Assembly: GCF_000003855.2 (NCBI RefSeq)
Contig: NW_003101663.1
Span: 1,159,121 to 1,223,120, forward strand
DNA: 64,000 nucleotides
Direction of reading: 5' to 3'
DNA from: Blastomyces gilchristii SLH14081
Lineage: Eukaryota > Ascomycota > Eurotiomycetes > Onygenales > Ajellomycetaceae
The notes below the pieces were generated by a model, which did not search any database, was not told the origin of the DNA, and saw only the letters and a list, made by a program, of their open reading frames with translations. The position numbers were made by a program, and so were the translations under genes. This document shows positions 12,004-23,850 of the stretch, piece by piece; position 1 is the stretch's first letter; the number at the start of each line of letters is the position of its first letter.

Positions 12004-12111
12004 ATAGATGTTATAGTCTCTGACTGTATATATCTATAATTGAAGAGTAATAATAATAATAATAAGATCAAATATAAAATTTATAGTTCTGACAGCTAGT
12101 CTAGTTAGAAG

Positions 12112-12361
12112 TTATATTAATATCAGAGTTAGAAGAGTAAGAGCTAGAGTTAGAGCTAGAATCAGTGCTAGAATCAGAGTCAGAACTTATAAGATGAGAA
12201 AGATGTTTTAGACTATATAAGTAGAATATTATTATGAAGAAATTTCAGAGAGAAAAGAAGCAAAGAATGAGAGATATTAAAGCTAGAAGTTAGAAATCAA
12301 TTGACATAATATAAGAGATCTTTGAAGAGAAAGAATCAATGGAATAACTAGGCAAGATTTG
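12112..12361. other. Internal sequence with (GTTAGA/GCTAGA) reiterations
   Basis: From 12,118 to about 12,190 the sequence repeats short units such as AGAGTTAGA, GAGCTAGA and ATCAGAG, then becomes non-repetitive A+T-rich DNA. No coding sequence recognised. It lies between the split MITE and the right LTR-like copy. Confidence 0.4.
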
Positions 12362-12502
12362 TATGTAATATTCACACCAGCTAGCAGATGCTTGAGTGCT
12401 TGACCGGATGCTCTATATGAGGCCATGTAACCCACACATCTATAGAATGCTGCGCGGCTAGATTAGTGTACAATCAATCAATCTTTCACCTTCATCAGTA
12501 AT
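12362..12502 (+). repeat. LTR-like repeat, right copy, little mutated
   Basis: About 140 bp starting TGTAATATTCACACC and ending near CACCTTCATCAG. It keeps CpGs (CCGG, GCGCGG) in contrast to its left partner at 9215-9832, and contains the uninterrupted MITE target GCTAGATT at 12,457-12,464. I cannot prove the exact ends. Confidence 0.5.
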
Positions 12503-12649
12503 TATATAATTTTATTTTACTAACTTTTTTGTGAAAATAAAAAAATTATTAATAAATAAATCTCTTTACTTATAAGTTAATCAGTTAACAGAATTTCAAT
12601 AAGTCTTAAGATCTGCTGTGTTTCTATATGAAAAAGTGGATCAGATTAA

Positions 12650-13255
12650 AGAAGAATCTCAACCGCCCCACCACGAACTCGCTCGATTTTTCGAATAAGA
12701 ACCCGCCGATAGATCCATCGAAAAGCCCTCGATCATACGAGCATTTGGACCCCATCGCCGACCGCATACCCCGTGTGGTGGTGGAGATATCCAGCCAAAC
12801 GTGAACTACACGTTGTTCGAAACTCCCGTGTGGGATTATCCCCCGTTCACCCCTACCACACCACAACCCCGGGCCAAAGTGCCATACAAATTGTAAGGTG
12901 AAGAGACATAGCCATATGCACCAATCTTCTCGATTTTGGAAGATCCCCGATCTGTAGTTGTGGAGATATCTGAGGAGCGACCTCCGCGAAAACCCTGTCC
13001 ACCTTTGATGTTCCAAAATATCAACACCAAGTCCCACCCTCGTACCGCCCTTCCCAATCTGGCCCATCCCCGGCAGAAAAATACAAAAAGATACCTCAGT
13101 GATAATATCAAGCACATAATCAACAGACACTTCTGAAGTGCAACCTCCACAGTCTGTCATCAGTGTATCTAGACTTCAACACCAAGTCTCACCCTTGTAC
13201 TACCCCTCTCAATCTGGCCCATCCCCGGCAGAACAATACAAAAAGATACCTTGAC
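12650..13255. repeat. LINE 5' region that escaped RIP, with a 76-bp direct repeat
   Basis: A sharply bounded island rich in CpG (CGCCGACCGC, CCTCCGCG, CCCCGGG) inside the A+T-rich block. It lies within the LINE boundaries defined by the 14-bp duplication, upstream of ORF1, so it is best read as its 5' UTR/promoter. A 76-bp segment at 13,021-13,096 recurs without gaps at 13,176-13,251 with seven differences, mostly C-to-T or G-to-A in the second copy. A minus-strand frame (12,624-13,160, 178 codons) and overlapping frames have no recognisable domain and are probably chance. Confidence 0.7.
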
Positions 13256-14319
13256 AACAGCATTCAATACATAATCAGCAAACAACAAGTCAACAGCACA
13301 TCAACAACTATAAAATCAGTATATCTCAAGATCTGACTGAGCCTTTGATCCCTGCACAGTGAGATATATTAAATCTAGTTTTAATATCTCAATATTCAAT
13401 AGATTCTGCAAGAGATTGAGAACAGCAACACTAGATTTCTATTGAATTTGAGAATTAACTCTATATTAATATAATCATTGACAAAGTCTTCTATTTTGAG
13501 ATATAAATAACCAGTTTCTCTATATCCCGCTGACAATATTTATATTATCATATAGAAACAGACTTATATTCTCTATAATATCAAGACTCTGAAGAGAGAA
13601 AGTCTTGATAGAGAGTATACAGTAGTGTATATCTTAGCAGTTTCTATCTCATTCTTCTGCAGCAGTTAATGCAAAAAAAAGATCTTAGAAATAGTTTTTT
13701 ACTTCTCTTGAAAAAGTAAGGTGTTTTTCTCTGAGTTTTGTATAATATTCTTATAAAGAATAAAAAACAGAGCTGTTTTCTGTCATAATTTCATATTCTT
13801 TTAAGTAAGAATTACTTTTCCAGTGACTGAAGAGCTTTTATTAATACTTAATTCTTTTTTACACTCTTTATTAACTGATTTGAGTTGCACACTTGTTGTG
13901 TGAGAAGAATTGAATGATTTAGAATAAAATTGAATAGTTTTAATCAATTTCTCTGTAAAAAATTGATTTATTTTTTGTCAGTTTTTCTCTCAAAAACTGT
14001 CATATCATCTGATTCATTATCAATTGATATCATACTCTTTCTCACTATATCTCAAGAAAGAGATTGTAAAGATTTTATTGATTTATCTCAAAAATCAATT
14101 TTAGTTTATTAGATTCTCTTCAAAAATCTAACCTAGTTACTGTAGTTTATTAGATTCTCTTCAAAAATCTAACCTAGTTACTGAACTAGTGTGAAAAAAA
14201 TCAGGTGTTTTATACACAAAAGTCTTTTATTCTTCTTTTAAAACAGTCTGATCAACTTTTCAATTGAAAACAGACTTAGAAATATCTCAATTGAAACAGT
14301 CTGATCAACTTTTCATTGA
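13256..14319 (+). other. LINE 5' UTR, mutated part, with 41-bp tandem duplication
   Basis: A+T-rich leader between the GC island and ORF1. A perfect 41-bp tandem duplication occupies 14,102-14,142 and 14,143-14,183 (unit begins TAGTTTATTAGATTCTCTTC). Another short motif, CAGTCTGATCAACTTTTCA, occurs twice between 14,246 and 14,316. No gene. Confidence 0.6.
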
Positions 14320-15933
14320 GTGAGAATAATGAGTTCAAAAATACACTCAGTTGATGTGAAAAAAGATGCTTTCTCAAATGCTATTCCTGAGATTGAAATT
14401 CTGAAGAGAAGAAAGAAAGAAGAAATAGAGAAACAACAAGTTCTTGAAATACAGAAACTTGAAAAAGCAAGCAAAATTCTTGAAAAGCAGTGTCTGAATG
14501 AGATGAATGAAGAAGTTCTGTTAATTCTTCATACTCAGGCTAGACAACTACAGAAGATGATCAAGTTCAAACTTGAAATCTCAAACACAGTTCAAAAAAC
14601 ATTGAAAATTCCTAGTACAATCACTGACTCTTTATCTTACTCTTCTTCTTCTTTTTTTTCTACTTCTTCTTCTTCTTTGAATTAGAAGAAAACATATGCT
14701 CAAGCAGCTGAATCTGCTGTCTCTAAACCTGCTATCTCAAAACCTGCTCAAAATCCTGAGAAAACTGAGAAGAATACTGCTCAGATCTCTATTCATAGAA
14801 AAGTGAAAAAGAAAATACAAAAAGAGAAAAACTTTCAAATCTTCAGAAATAGAAGACTTATTCTCAAAGTCTCAAATCAGAATATTCTGCAAAGAAACAA
14901 GCTAAACTCAAATCTCATTTTCAGAATTAGAAATGAAATCAATCAGCAGTTCTTTTCTCAGTTGATGACTGATATTGAAGTTCAAAAATCAGTTATAGCT
15001 TCAATTGAGCTATCATTCTTTAGAAACTTCATCATTCTGACTACAATGTCTGAATTCAGTGCTGAATTTCTTATTCAGAATGAGAATCTCTGAAAGTCAG
15101 CAGTAGAATCTTTGTTAAATACAACAATTCTATCTGAAAGAGATGAAAAGTGAGACAAATTCATTCTTCATAATATTCCAGTTGAAATTTTTGACTGTGA
15201 AGAAGAAATGCTACTTCTCAAAAATGAATTGAAAGAATACAACTCTATTCAACTGAGAAAGAAGCCTGTATAACTAAATTCAATTGAGTTCAGACAAAGT
15301 AGGAGAAATGCCTCTGTTCTAGTATATATAAAAACACTTGAACAGTCAAAGATCTCTGAAGTAAGAGTAGCAGATTTGAAAATGAGAGTTCATGAATACA
15401 AAGACTCAAGAATGAATCTCAAAGCTCAAACACAGTGTTCAAACTGTCAAAGATATGAATACTTTGCAATCTCATGTTTTAGAGACTCAAAATATGAATT
15501 CTGTGTCAGAGATCACAAAACTAGTGAGCATAAATGTGAAACATGCTCAAAAAGAGATGAAATATGTTAACACACTCTGCTTAAGTGCTCTAATTACAAA
15601 GAAAAACATGCATCTAGCTCAAAAGAATATATGTTTGCTTCTAGAACTCAAAAGAACTGGAGAAAAGATGAAGCTCAAAGTCAATCTAGAACTGAAGAGA
15701 AGAGTCAAGTCAGTAGACTTACAACTGCAAGCTTAAAAAGAAGAAACTCTCAACTATCTAAATCTTCAAACTTCAATTCTTCAGCTAAATATAAACAGAA
15801 TTTGAATCCTCAAACTTCTGTTAAGATTAGAGAATTGAGAAATGACTCTGATAATAAACTAGATATAATGCAAGCAGTTGAGATTCCTACTTTTCAAAAT
15901 AGTTATAATCTACTATCTGATGATAGTGACTAG
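14320..15933 (+). pseudogene. LINE ORF1 (Tad-type gag) relic
   Basis: Three successive open stretches (14,320-14,685; 14,803-15,093; 15,376-15,570, then a +1 frame stretch to 15,933) read as one Lys/Glu/Ser-rich nucleic-acid-binding protein broken by stops. The C-terminal part has the cysteine/histidine array CSNCQRYEYFAISC, then CVRDHKTSEHKCETC and further Cys residues, i.e. the tandem CCHC knuckles of Tad-like ORF1. The N-terminal 120 residues include a charged coiled-coil-like segment and a poly-Ser run. Inactive. Confidence 0.75.
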
Positions 15934-15960
15934 ATTCTACTCTATCTCTACTCTCTTTTA

Positions 15961-18730
15961 GTATGAATATACAACAAAAACAACAAAAAAAGTTTAAAAA
16001 CTCTTCAAAAATCACATTTATTCAAAATAATATGAATAGAAACTCAAATTGTATTTATTCTTATCTTCAAATTGTATTTGAATAAAAAGTTGATTTTATA
16101 CTACTTCAGGAATCAAATTTTGATGCTGAGTAAAATTACATCATTTCTCATTCAAGCTACTACTGCTTTCTATCTCAAAAGTCTGAGATAAAGTCAAGAG
16201 TAGTGATCTATGAAAGAAAGAGATCAAGATATCAATTTAATCTAAGATTTAATATCATGTCTGACTCTGATATTCTGGTGAGTGATATTATAGATAAAGA
16301 AAATGAGTTTGATACTATACAGCTTATAAATATCTATAATGAAAAGTCATTGAAGAAAAATAACAATATCTGAACAATTGATAGAGGATTTCTGAACATA
16401 ACTTCATCAAGAAACTCTATAATTACAGGAGATTTCAATACACATCATCTCTGATGAAATTCAGAATATAAGAGAGCAGTGAGAGCTGATAATCTGATTG
16501 AATGAACCTTTGAGTATTCAATAGATTTGGTTAATAAGTCTGATCAACACACATTCTTTAGAAAAGGCATGAAACAGAAATCTATTATAGATCTAATCTT
16601 CATGTCACAAAATCTAATAAAAAGAAGACTTGTAAACTGATTTATTGATTCAAATGAGACATCAGAATCAGATCATGAGATTATTCAATTTGATATTGAA
16701 CTAAGTGAAAAATAAATGAGTGAAAATCCTCTTCTCTCTAATCAGTATAACTTTGAAAAAGCTGATTGAAAAGCAGTTGAAGAAAGCATAAAACTGTTAA
16801 AATCTGAAAGACAGAATAAGCTATATTGAAATTCTGGTCAAGATATCTCAAATGAAATACTTAAGAATAGAGTGAAGCTTATTACATCTATTATTCTAAC
16901 AAGTATTAGAGATAATATTTCAAAGAGAAAATCTTCTGAGTATTCAAAACCTTGATGAAATGAGAATATCTCATCTAAAAGAAAAGAATTAGCTACTGCT
17001 AGAAGAGATTGAAAGAATGATATAATATCTGATGAAGAATTCAAAGCTGTCAGAAATGAATATTTTTCAGATATTAAAAGAGCTAAAACAGACTGCTGGA
17101 ATAAATTTCTTGAAGAAGCATAAGAGAAGGAAGTTTTTAAAGCTTTTAACTATACTAAAATAAGAAGTGTAGCAAAACTTCCAGCCTTAGAATATGAGTT
17201 TCAGAATGAATCATATACAGCAAACTCTTTTGAGAAAAAATGTCAAGCTTTCATGAGAATTCTCTTTCAGAACTCATCAGATTCAGATTCAGATTCAGAG
17301 AAAGAGAATATATCACTTCTCAACTACATTGATGAAAATGACTGAGAATGGCCTGATCTTACATAAGATGAATTAGAGTCAGTTATCTTCTCAAGTACTG
17401 TTAAAACTGCTGCAGGTCCTGATTCAATTAATCACTTGATTATTCAAAATACATATTCCTACTTAAAGAATGAATATTTTGAACTTCTTTTCAATCTCTT
17501 GAAAAATGAATATCATTCTGAATGCTGAAGAGAAGTCACTGAAGTGATTCTTGTAAAATCTAATAGAAAAACTTCAATTTCTAAGTCATATAGAGTAATA
17601 TCTCTATTGAACTGTCTAGAAAAGGTTTTAGAAAAGATAATAGCTACTTAACTATCTTTTATAAGCTCTATAAGTGATTCTCTTTTATTCAGTGAATAAA
17701 TGAGAGATAGAAAACAGTGTTCTGCAATTGACACTGTTCTCTCAGTTATTCATGATATTCAAATAGCAAAGTATGAGAGTCTGATCTCAACTGCAGTTTG
17801 TATTGATATAAAAGAAGCATTTAATCATGTTTCAAAGTCAAAGTTAATTCAGACATTGAAGATATTAAAACTGTCACTTTCTCTAATAAAATGAGTTAAC
17901 TGTTTTATATTTAAAAGAATTATACAACTCTTCTTTGATGGAATGAAACAAGACAAGACTGAGATAAAAATAGAAGTATCACAGAAATCTTCAATCTTAC
18001 TTATTTTATTTACAATATACACTGCATATCTATTCAAAAATAGAAATATGAGAATAGTGCAATCTCTAAGTTATATGAATGATATTGGTCTAGTCTACAG
18101 CTTAAAAACTATTAAAGAGAATTTGAAAGTAATTGAAGAAGCTGCAAAGAAAATCTTTGTTAGAGCAGATATCAATTAAATTCAATTTAATATAAATAAA
18201 ACTGAGTTAATTCATTTCTTTTTTAGATTCAATGAGAAAGAACTGTCTCTAACTCTTTTAAATAGAGAGATTAAACCCAGTGTAAATATCAAATGATTAG
18301 AAGTATGATTAAACTTCAAGTTGAATTTTAAATATCACATTCAACAAAGAACTGTCAAGGCAGAAAGACTATTGAATAACATAATCAGACTATCAAATAC
18401 AGAGAGAGGTCTATTCTTCCAGGCTATGAGACAGTTATATATAGCCTGTATTACATCAGTAGCTGATTATGAAGTTTAAGTTTGATGAAATAATCAAGGG
18501 AATTTCACTAAACTCTTTCAAAGTTTGCAAAACAGAGTCTTAAGAAGAATTCTGAAAGTATTCAAATCATCTTCTATTAAAGCAATGAAAATTGAAGCTT
18601 TAATTTCTTCTTCTGCTATTAGATTTGAAAAGGCCTGTATGAACTATACTCTGAGAGTTGTAAAGATGAGCTTAAATCATATAATCAGAGAAAGAGTCTC
18701 TTCTTCATTTTCATTAATTAACTCTGAAAA
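15961..18730 (+). pseudogene. LINE ORF2 relic, 5' part: EEP endonuclease and reverse transcriptase
   Basis: Endonuclease at about 16,040-16,720: ITGDFNTHH at 16,427-16,453 is the conserved GDFN box, and SESDHEII at 16,665-16,688 is the terminal SDH box. Reverse transcriptase at about 17,370-18,480: TAAGPDSINHLII, then KSYRVISLLN, then an AFNH-like box (IKEAFNHVS), then SYMNDIGL at about 18,073-18,096, where the family has YVDD, so one catalytic Asp has become Asn (GAT to AAT). Downstream is the LINE-typical QNRVLRRI segment. Interrupted at 18,730 by gypsy A. Confidence 0.85.
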
Positions 18731-18988
18731 TGTAAGAAATCCCGCTTCTCGCGGATTCTTTACCTCTATTCCTATCTCTTGCATAATCAATAGGGCTAGC
18801 AGCCCTTGACTACACACAACTATATAGACTGGAGTTCACAAATACTATTCATAACTCAGCTTGAATGCTATTATACATTTAATCTCTACATTTTATCTTT
18901 CTATCATGAATACTTCTAGTAGTTAACAGTACATATCATATCAAGCTGCAAATATCTGAATAATTGCCTGTGAGCACTTATTCTTACA
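18731..18988 (+). repeat. 5' LTR of gypsy A
   Basis: 258 bp. Its first 60-110 bases keep CpG-containing sequence (CCCGCTTCTCGCGG), whereas its last 60 bases are mutated (ATCTGAATAATTGCCTGTGAG). The 3' LTR shows the reverse gradient. Confidence 0.95.
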
Positions 18989-18999
18989 TTTCAAGCTCA

Positions 19000-20250
19000 G
19001 TCAGTCAGCAACTGTCTGTTATAACTAAAAGAACTAGAAACTTATATGCTTCAATCTCTGTGAATTCTACTGCAGACACTCAGAAGCAGTCATCTAAATC
19101 ATGAATAGTCTTTATGAAAGAAGTCTCAGAGAACTTACTAATTACTTATAAGACATCATTCTCTGCATCTGTGACAGAGAAACTCTTCAAACTCATGAAT
19201 AAATCAATCTCAGTGAAGAATATTCTTGAGCATCTCTTATAAAATCAAGCTATTTTTCTACAAGAAATGCTTACTGTCTGTAAACACTCTTAAACTGAGT
19301 CTCTAGACATGATCTTCAGAGATACCTGTGAATTGAAAAGAAACTTTCTTAAGCTGTAATCACTTAAGATCACTTATTGAATCATAATCTATAAAAGCTT
19401 TTATAAGTTTCTATTTGAAATTGACTCACAAGCCCAGCTGTGTGATATAAAAGATGAAGAAGCTGTTATCTATATAATAACAGATCTCTATTACACTGAA
19501 GTCAAGAACTGGCTGAATTATCTAGAGAATGATTATGAGAGATCTCACTGATCTGTTCTTAAAATCTATCTAGAGAATAAGTTGAGAAACTTTATAAGCT
19601 GAACAGAGAATATCTGAACTGTAATTATCAATATTAGAAAAAGAGATGAGAAATCTGATGAAGACTACTCACAGTACTTCATAAAATTATGATACAAATT
19701 GAGATCTGTGAAAACAGAGCCCTGAAACAAGATCTGAATGATAATGTTTATAAAGAAGCTGAATAAAGATATACAGAATAAGCTTATTAAGTAAGACTCT
19801 AAGTTCTTAACTCTGAAGAAACTGATGACTCTTATTCACTGCTTACAGATTACTGTGAGAGTCACAGATCTGTAGAGAGTAGATCACTGATCAGCTCTGT
19901 AAGAGTTAGAATAACAGAGAACAGATTTATCAGAAAAAGATAATAAGACACAGAGAGATTTGTATCTGACTACTAAGCAGAGAGAGAGAGCTTCACAAGC
20001 TTTTATAAACAGAGTATATAATAGAGAGATTAAGAAAAAGAAACTCTGTTTTATCTATTCTAAATCAGAACATCTTTGCACAAACTGTTCAGACAAATTA
20101 AAATAGAAATTTGAGAAGTTATAGACAGAGTCAGTAACAGCCTTCTTAAGAGTCTTGAAGCTGACATCTGAATCTGTTGCTCTCTCAATGAAAATGCTTA
20201 TTTATAAGAAGAGATTATATCATGATGCTGCTGCTCTGTAAGTATGAGAA
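19000..20250 (+). pseudogene. Gypsy A gag relic
   Basis: Plus-strand coding with many stops. A CCHC knuckle near 20,044-20,085 has lost its second Cys (CFIY), while gypsy B keeps it (CFICSKSEHLHINC). A Glu/Leu-rich stretch precedes it. Inactive. Confidence 0.7.
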
Positions 20251-20799
20251 GTATTGATGAACTTAGAATCCCAGGTCACTGTGATGTTTCTAAAGCTCAC
20301 AGAGTGAATAAGCTGAAAGATGAAAACTGAGAATCTGCTCTTATAATAAGCAGAGTATGAGAACTCAGACCTGAGAGCTGAGAGACTTACAAGAGTCATC
20401 TTTGAATTGTAAGATCTCTCTGAAATCTGAAGAAGATTTATAGAAACTGTGATTATCACAGACATCACAGATGATATATACTTGAGACTTGTATAACTTC
20501 AAAGATACAATTCATACATAGCTATCTGTGAGTCAGGTTTATACTTCTAATCAGTGTTGACAGACTTACTTATAAAGATAGAATCAGTTGATAGTGTAAA
20601 GTTGATTAGAGAAGATAAACTCATCTATATAATAACTTTGTAAGTATCTGAGAATCTCACAGTCATGAAAACTGAGCTTTAGATATCAGAGAAATACTGA
20701 GATCTTACAGAGATATTCAGCTTAATAAAGGCAGCTGAGCTTCTTTCTCACTGTGAGAAGAATCTGATAATAGATTTGATAGAAGAGTAGAAATTCTTC

Positions 20800-23700
20800 T
20801 GAGAATTAATCTATACACTCTCTCATTATGAGACAGAGGTCTTGCAGGCCTATGTGAAGAAGAATCTGAAGAATGACTTTATCTAATCTTTACAGGCCTC
20901 TGTGAGAGCCTCTGTGATGTTTATGAAGAAGAAGAATGAAGATCTCAGATTATGTGTAGACTATTATAATCTGAACTTTAAGATAATAAAGAGTCACTAT
21001 CTTCTATCTCTGATTGAGAATGTAATCAACTGTCTCACAGAAGCTGTTATATTCATACAACTGAATATAATCAATATATATACACAGCTGTGAATACAGT
21101 CTAAAAATGAATGAAAGACTGTCTTTAGAACTGCACTGAGATTATTTGAATATTTAGTAATATCTTTTAATCTGACTAATATCTCTGCAGCATTTCAGTC
21201 TTTCATTAATAAAATACTTCACACATATCTGAATGTCTTCATGATAATATATCTGAATAATGTAATAGTGTACTCTGTGAAGAAGAAAGAATACACTGAG
21301 TATATACAAAGTATATTAAAGATCTTAGATGAGACAGAACTGTATATTAAGCTTACAAAGTACAACTTCAGTATCTGCTGAATTAATTTCCTAGAATATA
21401 TAATCACTGTAGATGATATTCAAATGAAATCTTTACAGATTAAGACTATTCTATTATAACTAAAGCTAACTAGTATTTATAAGATTCAGATCTTTCTGAG
21501 CTTTGTGAATTTCTATAGATAGTTTATCTTTGTATTTATAAGAATCTTCTTAACTCTTACAGATATACTGAAGAATAAAAATAAGAAGAAGTCATTCTAT
21601 AAACAGAGAATGAAAAGATTGTTAAGAAGAGAGAACTGTGAGAACTTTCTTATCTCAGAAACTTACAGAGTCTTTATAAGATTAAAATAGATATTCATAA
21701 ACACAGTAATGCTGTTCTACTTTAATCTCTTACTCTTAATCAGATTGAAGATAGATATCTTTTTCTTTATGATTTCAGAAATAGTCTTACAACTACAGTT
21801 AAATGAGAACTAGGTTTCAGTGATCTTTTTCTCACAGAAGATATAACTCATAGAGATTAACTATAACATTTATAATCAGAAGCTTCTTATAATAGTGAAA
21901 TTCTTCTGTTACTAGTATCACTACTTTAAGAGTCTTATAATAGTGATTACTGTTAGAACTGATTATAACAGCTTATAATAGTTTACTTCAATCAAGAAAC
22001 TCTCACAGTAGCAGATTCACTGAGCTCAGAGACTGAGTAAGTTCTGATTCAAGATAGAATATATCAAGAGAACTAAGAACTCAGCAGACAGACTCTCTTA
22101 TAGATCAGACTATATTAAGAAGATCAGAGCAACAGATACAGAGAGACTAGAGAAGATAGAAAAGCTTCATGAAATACTCAGACTGAGTGTTGTGAAGAGA
22201 TTGACTGAAGAGTCTTTCAATTCTCTGTGAGAGAAGAGAAGAGAGAGAGAGAAGAAGTCTGTACAATTACTCTCTATAACACTGAGAGTCAATACTCTGA
22301 GAATCTCTGTGAGAATTCTTGAAGAGAGTATCTATAATCTGAAGAATTTGTGAGCTTTAAGAAGCACTGTGAAAGATCTGATGTAAGAAAAAACAGAGTA
22401 TAAGTCTTTATAAAATCTTCTATTCAGATTATCTGAACTACAACTGAAGAATGAATATACTCAGTATATTCAGAAACTGCTTATAGCAGGGATCAACTCT
22501 GCAGAAATAAAGAATTAAAGAGACTTAAATAATCTCTTATAAAGAGAGAGTCAGATTTATATACTTATAAATGAGTTTCTATGTATAGAACTTATTAAAA
22601 GATATCATGACTCTTCTCTAGCAGATCATTTTACAGATACTAGAACTTATAAGTTACTTATAAGAAAATACTTCTGACTGAAGATATGAGAACTTGTAAA
22701 GAAGATAGTGAATTCTTATACTATTTATCAGAGTTCACAGATAGTGTAGTTCAGATTATATAAAGAACTTACTTCTCTACTCATCTCACAGAAATCTTGA
22801 AAATAGTTAGAAATGAATACTCTTATAAACCTCTCTGAAAGCAAGAACATATATAATGCCTGCTTTGACAGTATACTAGTAATAGTGAATCACTTTATCA
22901 AGATAACATACTTTATACTCACTTACAAGAACTTGAAGTTAAAGAATTTAACTTATATCTTTGTCTGTAATATAATCTGATTGCATGAGTTGTCTGTAAA
23001 CATTGTCTTAGACAGAGAATTAATCTTTATAAAAGAGTTCTGATCTGACCTGATAACTATACTGAAGATCTTATGAGATCTAAGTATAGCTTTTTATCAA
23101 TAGACAGATGATCAGACAGAATATCTGATAAGTATATTAAAACAGTATCTGCAGTGCTTTGTTAATTACAATCAGAATAACTAAGTACATTGATTATCAC
23201 TCACAGAGTTTATATACAATAACTTAAAGTATATTAGCATAGATAAAACTCTCTTTGAGATGCTCACTGAGACTTATTCACAGATGATCTTGATAGATCT
23301 GTAAGAGTATACTATAGAGTGTAATAATACTCATGAATGAGCTGAGAGAATTCAGAAAATCTGAGAGAAAGTCTGTGAATTCTTGAGAAAGACTCAAGAG
23401 TATCAGAAGAGATACTATGACTTCAAGTATATTATAAAGAGTTTTAAGAAAGATGATAGAGTCTGACTGAGTCTAGAAAACATTATTATATAAAGATCTA
23501 GTAAGAAGCTGAATCTCTTACAGACAGAATCTTATAAGATTATGAAGAAAGTTAGCTTATAGTTCTATAGATTGAAACTGTTATCTAAGTTATAGATATA
23601 TAATGTTTTTCATATCTCTTTACTTTATAAATATAAGGAATTCTCAGAAGAGAATTCTGTGACTTATCACTCTGTTTATAAAGTACTAGAGAGTAAAAGA

Positions 23701-23850
23701 GAATATCAGATTAAAGAAATTATTAACTCAGAAAAGTAAGATCACAAGCTCTGATTCAAGATTCAGTGATAAGAGTATTCTGATAAGATGAATAAGTTCA
23801 CTTGAGAATTATCTGAGTAGATAAGACATCTATAGAAGCTGAGATATAAC
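20800..23850 (+). pseudogene. Gypsy A pol relic: RT, RNase H, integrase, chromodomain
   Basis: RT: FMKKKNEDLRLCVDYYNLN at about 20,920-20,976, and IYLNNVIVYS at about 21,248-21,277 in place of YLDD. RNase H: the EINYNIYNQKLLIIVKF stretch at about 21,855-21,905. Integrase: QTDDQTEYLISILKQYLQ near 23,100-23,160. Chromodomain: SKREYQIKEIIN near 23,693-23,730, followed by a degenerate WELSE box. The order RT-RNase H-integrase-chromodomain identifies a chromovirus-type gypsy. Numerous stops; no function expected. Confidence 0.85.

Larger units (their letters stand above)
10708..12061 (+). mobile_element. 5'-truncated Tad-like LINE (3' end only), inside MITE copy C
   Basis: Aligns from TAAAGAGAAAAATAAAAG onward with 33,916-34,779, the 3' end of the large LINE, and ends in the same (TAA)n tail. 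Its own length is about 860 bp once MITE copy D is removed. The flanks show a duplicated AATAAGAT(T/C)AAATAT (10,692-10,706 and about 12,061-12,075), 15 bp give or take tail ambiguity, as expected from target-primed reverse transcription. It holds only RNase H-distal and 3' UTR sequence: a dead-on-arrival copy. It also carries the terminal hairpin at 11,983-12,003. Confidence 0.85.
10221..12103 (+). mobile_element. hAT-like MITE, copy C, split by a LINE insertion
   Basis: The left part (10221-10707) begins TAGACTAATTATATAACTAT and follows the family sequence up to AATAAGATTAAATAT. The right part resumes at about 12,062 and ends GACAGCTAGTCTA at 12,103. The outer 8-bp duplication is GTTAGAAG (10213-10220 and 12104-12111). 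Together the two parts make a full-length element, heavily RIP-mutated. The interruption is a 5'-truncated LINE. Confidence 0.85.

Noticed and set aside
12624..13160. 178-codon minus-strand open frame in the GC island
   Set aside because: No recognisable domain, overlapped by open frames in other phases. It lies in what the target duplication marks as LINE 5' UTR; high GC alone lengthens chance frames.
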